NCBI RefSeq assembly: GCF_937859915.1 | Contig: NZ_CALMAW010000083.1 | Span: forward strand, 1 to 57,012 | Origin: an uncultured Sphingomonas sp. | Lineage (GTDB): Bacteria > Pseudomonadota > Alphaproteobacteria > Sphingomonadales > Sphingomonadaceae | Reading direction: 5' to 3' | Length of the DNA: 57,012 bases | Shown: positions 10,655-20,824 of the stretch, piece after piece | How positions within the stretch are numbered: position 1 is the first letter of the stretch | How the letters are laid out: the number at the start of each line of letters is the position of its first letter | Position numbers and translations under genes: made by a program | The notes under the pieces: model-generated | Told to the model about the DNA's origin: nothing | Seen by the model: the letters and a program-made list of their open reading frames with translations, nothing else | Databases searched by the model: none

Positions 10655-13125
10655 CCGAGATCGCAAGCCCGTTCGCCGGCTGGCTCGCCGCGCTCGATAC
10701 GGTGCCCGACCCGGTCTTCGCCGAGCGCATGCTCGGCGACGGGGTTGCGATCGACCCCACCGAAGGCGTCCTCCGCGCGCCTGTCGCCGGCCGGATCACG
10801 ACCATCCACGCCGCCCGCCACGCGGTCACGATCGAGGCGGCGGGCGGTGCGGTGCTGTTGCTCCATATCGGGCTTGAGACGGTGGCGCTCGCCGGCGCCG
10901 GATTCACCGCACTGGTGGCGGTCGGCGCGACCGTGGCGAAGGGCGATCCGCTGATCGCGTTCGATCTCGATACGGTCGGCCGAGGCGCGAAAAGTCTCGT
11001 CACTCCGCTGATTTTGACCAGCGGCGAAGCGTTCGCGATCGAGCGTATCGGCGGTGATCGCTTGGTCGCGGCGGGCGAGCCGGTGCTGCGGATCGTCGCG
11101 CGGGGCAGCGACGCCGTCGCCATGACCGAAAGCGGGCAGGCGGATGCCGCGCGCAGCCTGGCGGTCCCGCTGCGCCACGGCATCCACGCGCGTCCCGCCG
11201 CCCGCATCGCCGCGCTCGCGTGCCGTTTCGAGGCCCGTGCGGAGCTGGTTGCGACGGACGGCCGCGCCGCGTCCGCGCGCAGCCCGGTCGCGATGCTCGC
11301 GCTTGCGCTGGTGCATGGCGCGCAGGTCACCGTACGGGCGCGCGGTGGAGATGCCGCGGCGGCGGTCGCGGAGATCGCCGCGCTGATTGAAAGTGGAATG
11401 GGCGAGGCGTCGCCGATCGCGATGCCGCCGCTGCCCGCCGCGCCCATGCCGCTGCCCGCCCTGCTGCGCGGCGTGACCGCGGTGCCCGGTCTTGCGGTCG
11501 GGCCGGCGTTCCAGCTGCCACAGCCCGACGGCGAGATCGCGATCGACGCCGCCGATCCTGCCGCCGAACATGCCGCGCTCGACGCGGCGATCGCCGTCGT
11601 GGATGCGCGGTTGCAAGCGCAGCAAGGGGACGGCGCCGTATCGACGATCGCCGCTGCGCATCGCGCCCTGCTGAGCGATCCCGAACTGATCGCGGCGGCG
11701 CGCGGATCGATCGGCACCGGGCGCAGCGCCGCCTTTGCCTGGCAGAGCGCGATCGCGCGCTTCGTCGATCTCCTCGGCGCCAGTGGCGATCGCCGCTTCG
11801 CCGAGCGGCAGGACGATCTGCGCGACATCGAGCGCAGCGTCATCACCGCGCTGAACGGAGACGCCGCCGTACTCTCGGTCCCGCGTGGCGCGATACTGCT
11901 GGCCGGCGATCTGCTGCCCTCGCAGCTGATGGCGCTGGTCGACGCGGGACTTGCCGGCATCGTCACGGCGCGCGGCGGCCCGACGTCGCATGCCGCGATC
12001 ATCGCTGCCGGCGCCAATCTACCGATGCTGGTCGCCGCAGGCGAGGCCGTCGAGCGGATCGCGACCGACACGCCGCTGCTGCTCGACGCCGCCGCCGGCA
12101 CGCTCGCGATCGATCCGCCCTCTGCCGATGCCGGCGCGGCCCTCGATGCGCAGGCCGAGGCAGCGCGTTTCCGCATCGCGGCGCAGGCGCATGCGCACGA
12201 GCCCGCGATGACGCGCGACGGGCAGCGGATCGAGGTGGTCGCCAATCTCGGCTCGCTCGCAGAAGCGCAGGCGGCGGTCGACGCCGGGGCGGAGGGCTGC
12301 GGCCTGCTGCGCACCGAATTCCTGTTCCTCGACCGCGACACCGCACCGAGCGAGGACGAACAGCACGCCAGTTATCAGGCGATCGCCGACGCGCTCGCGC
12401 GCCGGCCGATGATCGTGCGCACGCTCGATATCGGCGCGGACAAGCCGGCGGTCTATCTGCCGATGCCGCCGGAAGAAAATCCCGCGCTCGGCCTGCGCGG
12501 GCTCCGGCTCGGTCTGTCACGCCCCGACGTGCTGCGTGCCCAATTGCGTGCCTTGGTTCGCGTCGACGGTGCCGTCCGCATCATGCTGCCGATGGTAACC
12601 GACCTCGCCGAATTGGCCGCGGCGCGCGCCTTGCTCGACGAGGCGGCGGCCGCACTCGGACGCTCCGCGCCGCCGCTCGGGATCATGGTGGAGACCCCCG
12701 CCGCCGCGCTTCTCGCCGACAGGCTCGCGCGCGATACGGCCTTTTTCTCGATCGGCAGCAACGATCTCTCGCAATATACGCTGGCGCGCGATCGCGGCAA
12801 TCCGGCGGTGGCGGCCGGCCTCGATGCGCTGCATCCGGCGGTGCTACGGCTGATCGCGATGACCGCCAGCGGCGCGGCGGCGCACGGCCGATGGACCGGC
12901 GTGTGCGGCGGTCTCGCCGCCGACGCGGCCGCGGTGGCGGTGCTGATCGGACTCGGCGTCACCGAATTGTCGGTGCCGGTCGGGATGGTCGCCGAGACCA
13001 AGGCGCGTGTGCGGCGGCTCGACTTGGAGAATTGTCGCGCTTTCGCCGCGGAGGCGGTCGCGCTGGACGATGCCGCCCAAGTGCGCGCGCTCGTCGGTCG
13101 CGCCGATATGGGAGGGCAGGCATGA
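10651..13125 (+). CDS. nagF: PTS EIIA-HPr-EI fusion for N-acetylglucosamine (NagF type)
   Basis: One 824-residue protein carries three PTS phosphotransfer modules. Residues about 1-150 are a glucose-type EIIA, with the phospho-His in LLLHIGLETV and the helper His in ARHAVTI. Residues about 165-250 are HPr, with the phospho-His in GIHARPAA. The rest is Enzyme I, with LRGVTAVPGLAVG, the active-site His in GGPTSHAAI, GLLRTEFLFL, the PEP-site motif SIGSNDLSQYTLARDR and the catalytic Cys in VCGGLA. It can pass phosphate from PEP to the EIIB part of the next gene without other PTS proteins. ATGA overlaps occur at both ends. The symbol follows the Pseudomonas NagF analogy. Confidence 0.93.
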   Translation: MTEIASPFAGWLAALDTVPDPVFAERMLGDGVAIDPTEGVLRAPVAGRITTIHAARHAVTIEAAGGAVLLLHIGLETVALAGAGFTALVAVGATVAKGDPLIAFDLDTVGRGAKSLVTPLILTSGEAFAIERIGGDRLVAAGEPVLRIVARGSDAVAMTESGQADAARSLAVPLRHGIHARPAARIAALACRFEARAELVATDGRAASARSPVAMLALALVHGAQVTVRARGGDAAAAVAEIAALIESGMGEASPIAMPPLPAAPMPLPALLRGVTAVPGLAVGPAFQLPQPDGEIAIDAADPAAEHAALDAAIAVVDARLQAQQGDGAVSTIAAAHRALLSDPELIAAARGSIGTGRSAAFAWQSAIARFVDLLGASGDRRFAERQDDLRDIERSVITALNGDAAVLSVPRGAILLAGDLLPSQLMALVDAGLAGIVTARGGPTSHAAIIAAGANLPMLVAAGEAVERIATDTPLLLDAAAGTLAIDPPSADAGAALDAQAEAARFRIAAQAHAHEPAMTRDGQRIEVVANLGSLAEAQAAVDAGAEGCGLLRTEFLFLDRDTAPSEDEQHASYQAIADALARRPMIVRTLDIGADKPAVYLPMPPEENPALGLRGLRLGLSRPDVLRAQLRALVRVDGAVRIMLPMVTDLAELAAARALLDEAAAALGRSAPPLGIMVETPAAALLADRLARDTAFFSIGSNDLSQYTLARDRGNPAVAAGLDALHPAVLRLIAMTASGAAAHGRWTGVCGGLAADAAAVAVLIGLGVTELSVPVGMVAETKARVRRLDLENCRAFAAEAVALDDAAQVRALVGRADMGGQA

Positions 13126-14792
13126 AGCTTAGCATTCAGTCGCTTCAGCCGCTCGGTCGCGCGCTGATGCTGCCGATCGCCGTCCTGCCGATCGCCGGGC
13201 TGCTGCTCCGGCTGGGCCAGCCCGACCTGCTCGGCATCGCCTTCATGGCCGAGGCGGGCGCGGCGGTGTTCGATAATCTCGGCCTGCTGTTCGCGGTCGG
13301 CATCGCGGTCGGCCTCGCGCGCGACGGCAATGGCGCGGCGGGGATGGCGGGCGTGGTTTGCTATCTCGTTGTCACCCGCGGCGCGGCGACGCTGCTCGTC
13401 GTCCCGCCGGGCACCGCGGCTGGATTGCCGGCCGCCGCCGCCGCGACGATCATCGCAGCCTTCCGCGCCGGCGCGATCGCAAAATTGTCGGTGCCGATCG
13501 GCATCGTCTCGGGGCTGATCGCGGGCGGCTTTTACAACCGCTATGCGACCACGCAGCTGCCCAATTACCTCGCCTTCTTCGGGGGGCGGCGGCTGGTGCC
13601 GATCCTGTCCGGGCTCGCCGGTCTCGCGCTCGCCGCGCTGGTCGGCCTCGGCTATGCGCCGATCGCGGCGGGGATGGATGCGGCGAGCACCGGCGTGATC
13701 CGATCGGGTGTCGTCGGCCTGTTCCTGTACGGCGTGCTCAACCGGCTGCTGATTGTCACCGGGCTTCACCACATCCTCAACAATGTCGCCTGGTTCCTGA
13801 TCGGCGACTTCCACGGCAGCACCGGCGACCTCAACCGCTTCTTCGCCGGCGACCCGACGGCGGGCGGCTTCATGTCGGGATTCTTCCCGGTGATGATGTT
13901 CGGGCTGCCCGCCGCCTGCCTCGCCATGTATCACGCCGCGCGGCCCGAGCGGCGCAAGGCGGTGGCCGGGCTCTATCTCTCGATGGCGCTGACCGCACTG
14001 CTGACCGGCGTCACCGAGCCGATCGAGTTCAGCTTCATGTTCGTGGCGCCGCTGCTGTATGCGCTGCACGCCTTGCTCACCGGATTGGCGATGGTCGCGA
14101 TGGACCTGCTCGGCGTCAAGCTGGGCTTCACCTTCTCGGCGGGGCTGCTCGACTATGCGCTGAACTTTCCCAAGGCAACGCGGCCGCTGCTGCTGCTGCC
14201 CGTCGGGCTAGCCTATGGCGCCATCTATTACGGCGTCTTCCGGGTGGCGATTGCGCGGTTCGACCTCAAGACTCCGGGCCGCGAAGCCGATGTCGCGGAG
14301 CCGGTCGCGCACGCCATACCCGCCGACCGCGGCACCGCATTCGTCGCAGCTTTGGGCGGGCGCGCCAACCTCGTCGAGATTGGCGCCTGCACGACGCGGC
14401 TGCGCCTGGTCGTCGCGGATCCGGCGGCGGTCGACGATGCGCGGCTGCGCGCGCTGGGGGCGATGGGCATCGTCCGGCCTTCGGCCGATCGGATCCAGGT
14501 GGTGCTGGGTCCGATCGCGGACATGGTCGCCGCCGAGATGCGCCTAGCCGGCGACGCGGCGCCGGTCCCCCCGATTGATGCGGCGCAGTGGGTCGTCGCG
14601 CTCGGCGGCAGGGCCAACATCGCCGACCTCGCCGCCAATGCGAGCCGGATCATGCTGCACCTGGGTGATGCTGCGCGGATCGACGAGGCGGCGCTGTCCC
14701 GACTGGGGGTCAGGGCGATCGCGCGCACGGCGCAGGGCATCCATCTGATCGTCGAGGACGCGGAAGCGGTCGCAGCCCGCATCGCGGCCTGA
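13122..14792 (+). CDS. nagE: PTS permease EIIC-EIIB-EIIB, N-acetylglucosamine type
   Basis: This 556-residue membrane permease takes up GlcNAc and phosphorylates it. It starts at 13122 after GGAGGGCAGGC, overlapping the previous stop. Residues about 1-375 form the EIIC channel (MLPIAVLPIAGLLLRLGQ, then several hydrophobic segments, GLHHILNNVAWFL, and the sugar-site motif TGVTEPIEFSFMF). Two EIIB-like domains follow. The first (RGTAFVAALGGRANLVEIGACTTRLRLVV) has the phospho-Cys. The second (VVALGGRANIADLAANASRIML) aligns with it but has Asn in place of Cys, so it cannot be phosphorylated there. The phosphate comes from the upstream EIIA-HPr-EI protein. The GlcNAc assignment rests on the operon. 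Confidence 0.92.
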   Translation: MKLSIQSLQPLGRALMLPIAVLPIAGLLLRLGQPDLLGIAFMAEAGAAVFDNLGLLFAVGIAVGLARDGNGAAGMAGVVCYLVVTRGAATLLVVPPGTAAGLPAAAAATIIAAFRAGAIAKLSVPIGIVSGLIAGGFYNRYATTQLPNYLAFFGGRRLVPILSGLAGLALAALVGLGYAPIAAGMDAASTGVIRSGVVGLFLYGVLNRLLIVTGLHHILNNVAWFLIGDFHGSTGDLNRFFAGDPTAGGFMSGFFPVMMFGLPAACLAMYHAARPERRKAVAGLYLSMALTALLTGVTEPIEFSFMFVAPLLYALHALLTGLAMVAMDLLGVKLGFTFSAGLLDYALNFPKATRPLLLLPVGLAYGAIYYGVFRVAIARFDLKTPGREADVAEPVAHAIPADRGTAFVAALGGRANLVEIGACTTRLRLVVADPAAVDDARLRALGAMGIVRPSADRIQVVLGPIADMVAAEMRLAGDAAPVPPIDAAQWVVALGGRANIADLAANASRIMLHLGDAARIDEAALSRLGVRAIARTAQGIHLIVEDAEAVAARIAA

Positions 14793-14804
14793 GCGCTCGC
14801 CGCG

Positions 14805-15803
14805 CTACGCCTTTCCGCCGCGCAGATACGCGTCCAGCGCGGAACTCTGCGCCGCACCGGGGCCCCCGAGCAGACCGCGTGCATGGTCGGGCAAATGATC
14901 GGCCGCGGCATCGGCGTCATCGCCAAAGACATAATGGTCGAACCACGCGCGCCAGACCGCCTTCTCGGCGGGCGGCAGATCGCGCACGGCCGCGAGCGTA
15001 TGGATCATCGCCATGAACGGAGAATAGGCGCCGTTGGTGGGCCACCAATAATTGACCAGCAGGTTGAAACCGTCGGCCGCGTCGACCGCATGCCACCAGG
15101 TCGCCGGGATGAAGATCGCATCGCCCGGTTGGAGCACCGCCGTGCGGGCGTGCTTCGCCGCCTGCGCAAAGCGCGGATAGCGTTGGTAATCGGGGGCGGC
15201 AGGATCGACCATGCTCGTCGGCGGCCCGGCGATGGTGCGATCGAGCGGGCCGCAATAGAGATTGGGCAGCTGATCGGGCGGGAACAGCGTGAACGTCCGA
15301 CGCCCCGCGACCACGCAGGCAATGTTGGGCGACATGTCGAAATGCGTCGCCACCCGCGTCGCGTTGCCGATCCATAGCCGGGCCGTGCCGCCGGGTGTGG
15401 GAAGACCGAGCGGATTGGCGTCGGTCCAGCCGGGCAGATGCTCGTCGGCCGCGGCGGCACTGGCATAGAGCGTCGGCGCGTCACGCAGATCGGCGATGCG
15501 CAGCACCTCGGCGATGACATCGCGCAGTGGGACGCGGTCACGTCGGAAATTGAAGCCGCGCATATCTTCGCGGTAGAAGAGATGACCGCCGGCGGCGGGT
15601 GGCGCGACCATCACGTCGGTCGACGCCTCGCGCGCGAAGCCCAGCATATAGGCCGCAATCGCAGCCGCATCCTGCCGGCCCGCGGACACGGCCGGCCAGT
15701 GAGCCACCTGTCCGCGCAGCACGACCGGCTCGAAAGCGGGCACGATCTGCTCCGCGAAGATGTTGCCGTCTACCGCGGGGCGTTCGATCACTCCTTCACC
15801 CAT
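14805..15803 (-). CDS. Cupin-like (cupin_8/JmjC-type) protein, paralogue 2
   Basis: This 332-residue cupin_8 protein is clearly paralogous to the one at 4363-5337. Shared blocks include PVVLRGQVAHWPAVSA, LPGWTDANPLG, RVATHFDMSPNIACVVAGRR, FTLFPPDQLPNLYCGP, PATWWHAVD and YVFGDDADAAADHLPDHARG. The metal-binding His and Asp (HFD) and the distal His (WWHAV) are present, as expected for an Fe(II)/2-oxoglutarate enzyme. The start at 15803 follows GGGACGTGAACA. It converges on the PTS permease with only 12 bp between stops and diverges from the ROK regulator. The two paralogues bracket the GlcNAc module almost symmetrically. The substrate is unknown. Confidence 0.85.
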   Translation of the reverse strand: MGEGVIERPAVDGNIFAEQIVPAFEPVVLRGQVAHWPAVSAGRQDAAAIAAYMLGFAREASTDVMVAPPAAGGHLFYREDMRGFNFRRDRVPLRDVIAEVLRIADLRDAPTLYASAAAADEHLPGWTDANPLGLPTPGGTARLWIGNATRVATHFDMSPNIACVVAGRRTFTLFPPDQLPNLYCGPLDRTIAGPPTSMVDPAAPDYQRYPRFAQAAKHARTAVLQPGDAIFIPATWWHAVDAADGFNLLVNYWWPTNGAYSPFMAMIHTLAAVRDLPPAEKAVWRAWFDHYVFGDDADAAADHLPDHARGLLGGPGAAQSSALDAYLRGGKA

Positions 15804-15821
15804 TGTTCACGTCCCGTCGCT

Positions 15822-15856
15822 CTTTCCGCGTTAAGATAGCGCGGCATTGCGGAAAG
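15822..15856. promoter_or_regulatory. 8-bp inverted repeat between cupin_8 and ROK regulator genes
   Basis: CTTTCCGC (15822-15829) is repeated in inverted form as GCGGAAAG (15849-15856), 27 bp centre to centre, inside the divergent promoter region. It could be an operator of the adjacent ROK regulator, but the match is by eye and the second arm overlaps a possible ribosome site of a longer ROK reading frame. Confidence 0.3.
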
Positions 15857-15926
15857 GCCACGCTTGCGTAACAGAGGTGCGGCAATAGCCACCCGCCGTG
15901 GATATGGCGAGGAACGACCGTCCGGC

Positions 15927-17171
15927 ATGAAGATCGAATACCGTAACAATCGCGCCGCGAGCGCGACCGGAAGCGAACGCGGCGACGAGCGCGGTACGCG
16001 ACTGGCGACGAGCCTGTCGGGCACCAATCTCGCACGCGCGGGCGATTATAATCAGCGCATCGTGCTTCAGGCCGTGCGCCTCGCCGATCATATCACGCGC
16101 GCCGAGATCGTCGAGCAGACCGGGCTGACCGTCCCGACCATCGCCAACATCACCAACCGGCTGCTCGAACGCGGGCTGATCCTGGGTGCCGGCAAGCGAT
16201 CGGGCGCGCGGGGCCAGCCGGCGCTGCGTTTCGCGATCAATCCCGACGGCTGTTTCGGGATCGGCGTCAACATCGACCGCGATCATGTCAGCGTCGTGTC
16301 GCTCGATCTGGCGGGCAACGTCCGGACGCGCGCGACGCGCGAGATCGCCTTCCCGATGCCCGATCAGGTGGTGGCCCACGTTCGCGCGGTGGTCGACGAC
16401 ATCCTCGCCTCGGGCGCGATCGACGAGAGCAGGATCCTGGGGATCGGGGTGGCGCTTCCCGACGCGCTGGGCAGCGTCGCGCTTCCGCACCGGCCCGAGG
16501 GCTATGAAATCTGGAACGCGGTCGACGTCGCCGGGCTGTTCGCCGCGGTGATGCCGTGGCCGGTCTATCTCGACAACGACGCCGCCGCCGCCGCGATCGG
16601 CGAAGCGCAATTCGGTGCGGGTCTGCTCTATTCGAGCTTCTTCTACATGCTGCTGACCGCGGGGCTCGGCGGCGGCCTGGTGATCGATGGCAGCTATTAC
16701 CGCGGCGCCACCGGGCGTAGCGGCGAGATCGGCTTCCTGCCGAGCAGCGGCGGGCAGATGCTGCAGGACAGCGTCTCGCTTTCGGGCCTCTATGCCATGC
16801 TTGAGGCCGACGGTCTCGCGGTCGCCTCGCCGGACGAGCTGGAAACCGCTGCGTCGCCGATTGCGGCCGTGGTCGATCGCTGGATCGCACAGGCCGCCGA
16901 CGATCTGGTCGTACCGCTCGCCGCGGTCAATTGTCTGGTCAATCCGGAAGCGGTGCTGATCGGCGGACGCTTGCCGGCGGCGCTGATCGAGCGGCTGGCG
17001 ATGGCGGTCAACAACCGGCTCGCGGCGAGCGTCAGCGGGCTGCCCAGTCGCGCGCCGGTGATCCGTGCCGACCTAGCCGCCGACGCGCCGGCGGTCGGCG
17101 CCGCGATCCTGCCGTTCAACGATGCGGTCTTCCCGTCGGACATGATCCTGATGAAAGTCAGTCACGACTGA
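15927..17171 (+). CDS. ROK-family transcriptional regulator (NagC/Mlc-like architecture)
   Basis: The N-terminal part contains a winged helix (NQRIVLQAVRLADHITRAEIVEQTGLTVPTIANITNRLLERGLI) followed by GAGKRSGARGQPALRF and an ROK sugar-binding domain (CFGIGVNIDRDH, ILGIGVALPDA, YLDNDAAAAAIGEAQ, TAGLGGGLVIDG, GRSGEIGF). The CxCGxxGC zinc motif of classical ROK proteins is not visible after GEIGFLP, as in many ROK repressors of this order. I chose ATG 15927 (MKIEYRNN). A TTG at 15864 with GGAAAGG upstream would add 21 residues and cannot be excluded. It is divergent from cupin_8 paralogue 2 and convergent with the carboxylesterase. A sugar-responsive repressor of the neighbouring glycan genes is likely; the effector is unknown. 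Confidence 0.88.
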   Translation: MKIEYRNNRAASATGSERGDERGTRLATSLSGTNLARAGDYNQRIVLQAVRLADHITRAEIVEQTGLTVPTIANITNRLLERGLILGAGKRSGARGQPALRFAINPDGCFGIGVNIDRDHVSVVSLDLAGNVRTRATREIAFPMPDQVVAHVRAVVDDILASGAIDESRILGIGVALPDALGSVALPHRPEGYEIWNAVDVAGLFAAVMPWPVYLDNDAAAAAIGEAQFGAGLLYSSFFYMLLTAGLGGGLVIDGSYYRGATGRSGEIGFLPSSGGQMLQDSVSLSGLYAMLEADGLAVASPDELETAASPIAAVVDRWIAQAADDLVVPLAAVNCLVNPEAVLIGGRLPAALIERLAMAVNNRLAASVSGLPSRAPVIRADLAADAPAVGAAILPFNDAVFPSDMILMKVSHD

Positions 17172-17190
17172 ACCGATCGGCGGACCGACG

Positions 17191-18641
<1,451 letters not shown>

Positions 18642-18645
<4 letters not shown>

Positions 18646-19403
18646 TGCTCGGCGACCGGCAACGGCGTGGGTGCGGGCCGGGACAGTGCCTCGGCTATCG
18701 CCGTCCGCGCGACCGGGATCATGTGATCGAAGCCGATCGGATTGGGGTGCACGCCGTCGGTCGTCCATGCCGCGACGAAGCCGCCCTTGCCGTCCTGCAG
18801 CGCGGACCAATAGTCGGCGTAAGTCGCGCCGGCCCTCGCGGCATAGACCTTCAGCCAGGCGTTGATCGCCTCGATCCTGTGCGTCACCTCGAGCCCCGGC
18901 CGCCAGCTGAAATGCGAGGCGGGCGGGATCGAGGCGAGGATGACGCGGATACCGTGCGCCTGCGCCAGCTCGGTCATGGTGCGGACATTGGCCTCGGTCT
19001 CCTCCGCAGTCATCGGGCCGGTGTTGCTGGCGATGTCGTTGGTCCCCGCCATGATCTGAACGACCGACGGGCGCAGCGCGATCACGTCCTGGCGGAAGCG
19101 CACCAGCATCTGCGGCGTCGTCTGCCCGCCGATGCCGCGGCCGATGCGACCGGCGACGAAGAAGCCGGGGCGCGCGTCCCGCCACATCTGCGTGATCGAG
19201 TCGCCCAGGAACACGACGCGCGGCTCCTTGGACGGTGCCGGGAGCAGCGCGTCCTCCGCCTTGTAACGCGCCATCCACGCCCAGTCGGTGTGCAGTCGCT
19301 GCTCGGCGGCCTGATCGGCCGCCGCTTTGTCGGCGGGCGACTGCACGTGCGCGGACGGACTGGCGAGCGTCAGGACGATCGCGGCGAACAGGGCGGGACG
19401 CAT
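18642..19403 (-). CDS. SGNH/GDSL-type esterase, exported
   Basis: This 253-residue protein has a signal peptide (MRPALFAAIVLTLASPSAHVQS) and the four SGNH blocks: block I VVFLGDSITQMW (nucleophile Ser), block II GIGGQTT, block III MAGTNDIA and block V DGVHPNPIG with catalytic Asp and His. Such proteins near glycoside hydrolases are often carbohydrate acetylesterases. The start at 19403 overlaps the MFS stop by one base (TGATG), and its stop overlaps the carboxylesterase start. Two different esterases in tandem suggest an acylated substrate for this operon. Confidence 0.9.
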
Positions 19404-20752
19404 CAGGCGGTCTCCAGGCGGTGGTGCATGTCCTCCAGCGACACGCCCCTCGTTTCGGGGAAGAACAGCGCGACGACGATCAGCTGGACGACCATCATTC
19501 CCGCGAACAGACCGAAGGGCGCGGCAGGCGAGAGATGCGCCACCGCCCACTGGAAGCCGATCGCGATCAGCGCGTTGAGCAGCCAGTGCGTGCCGCTGCC
19601 GAGCGCCGCGCCGCGCGCGCGTACGGCGGTCGGGAACACCTCGCTGATATAGACCCAGATCACCGCGCCCTGGCTGGTCGCGAAGCAGGCGATGAAGCCG
19701 ACCAGCGCCGGCAGCAGCAGCGCACGATCGATCAGGCCGGACAGCGCCGCGCTGGCCGCGCCGAGGCAGAGCGCAGTGCCGCCAGCGCCTGCCAGCAGCA
19801 GCGTCTTGCGGCCGACCCGGTCGATCAGCGCCATGCCGACGAGCGTGAACAGCAGATTGGCGACGCCGATCCCGATCGCGGGCAGGTCGGAGGCACGGAA
19901 GCCCGCATCGGCGAAGATCTGGTTGAGATAATAGAGGATCGCGTTGATCCCCGAGAGCTGATTGAATGCCGCGACCAGCATCGCGAGCAGGATCGGGCGC
20001 TTGTGGCGCGACCAGCGCAGCCGTTGACCACCTGCGGTGCGATCGTCGGCGAGGCTGGCCCGGATCGCCGCGAGCTCCTGCGCGGGCGCAGGATCGCCGA
20101 TCGCCGCGAGCACCGCCAGCGCCGCGGCGTCGCGTCCCTTGGCGGCGAGCCAGCGCGGGCTGTCGGGGATGCGGAGGAGGAGGAGCAGGAACAGCAGCGC
20201 CGGGGCGGCGGCGACCCCGAGCTTCCATCGCCAGGCCATATCGGCCGTGGGCACCAGTGCGGTGACCGCCGCATTGCTCACATAGGCGGCAAGGATGCCG
20301 ACGACGATCGCGAGCTGGAACATGCCGACCAGCATGCCGCGTCGCGCCGCCGGTGCGATCTCGGCGATGTAGACCGGCGCCAGCACCGACGACCCACCGA
20401 TCGCGAGTCCGCCGATGAAACGAAAGGCGAGCAGCGAGCCCCAGTCCCAGGCGAGCGCGGATCCGCAGCCGGACACGACGTAGAAGAGCGCCAGCACGCC
20501 CAGCACGCGGCGTGCGCCATAGCGGTCGCCCGGCGATCCCGCCGTCATCGCACCGACCAGCGTACCCCACAGCGCCGCCGACACCGTGGTGCCGAGCGCC
20601 AAGGGGCTCAACGCGAAATGCGTTGCTAGCGGCTGGGTCACGCCCGAGATGACCGCGGTGTCGAACCCGAACAACAGCCCGGCGAGCGCAGCCGTGCCCG
20701 CGGCCTGCACAAACAGCATCCGGGCATTCCGGCTGGCGGCGATCTTGGACAT
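19403..20752 (-). CDS. MFS sugar porter (XylE/GLUT-type)
   Basis: This 449-residue inner-membrane proton/sugar symporter has twelve hydrophobic segments and the sugar-porter signatures. These are GLLFGFDTAVISG (TM1), GDRYGARRVLG (loop 2-3), RIPDSPRWLAAKGR (end of the first half), NQLSGINAILYY (TM7), DRVGRKTLL (loop 8-9) and PETRGVSLEDM (C-terminus). The start at 20752 follows GGGGGAATGCCGA. It lies 72 bp downstream of the GH2 gene and overlaps the GDSL gene. It probably imports the monosaccharide released by the neighbouring hydrolases; a mannose, glucose or galactose role is guesswork. Confidence 0.93.
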   Translation of the reverse strand: MSKIAASRNARMLFVQAAGTAALAGLLFGFDTAVISGVTQPLATHFALSPLALGTTVSAALWGTLVGAMTAGSPGDRYGARRVLGVLALFYVVSGCGSALAWDWGSLLAFRFIGGLAIGGSSVLAPVYIAEIAPAARRGMLVGMFQLAIVVGILAAYVSNAAVTALVPTADMAWRWKLGVAAAPALLFLLLLLRIPDSPRWLAAKGRDAAALAVLAAIGDPAPAQELAAIRASLADDRTAGGQRLRWSRHKRPILLAMLVAAFNQLSGINAILYYLNQIFADAGFRASDLPAIGIGVANLLFTLVGMALIDRVGRKTLLLAGAGGTALCLGAASAALSGLIDRALLLPALVGFIACFATSQGAVIWVYISEVFPTAVRARGAALGSGTHWLLNALIAIGFQWAVAHLSPAAPFGLFAGMMVVQLIVVALFFPETRGVSLEDMHHRLETA

Positions 20753-20824
20753 TCGGCATTCCCCCTTACGGGACTTCGCGCCCCGCGAACGACATTCGTA
20801 CCACGGCGCGGGTGGCGCCGCGGC

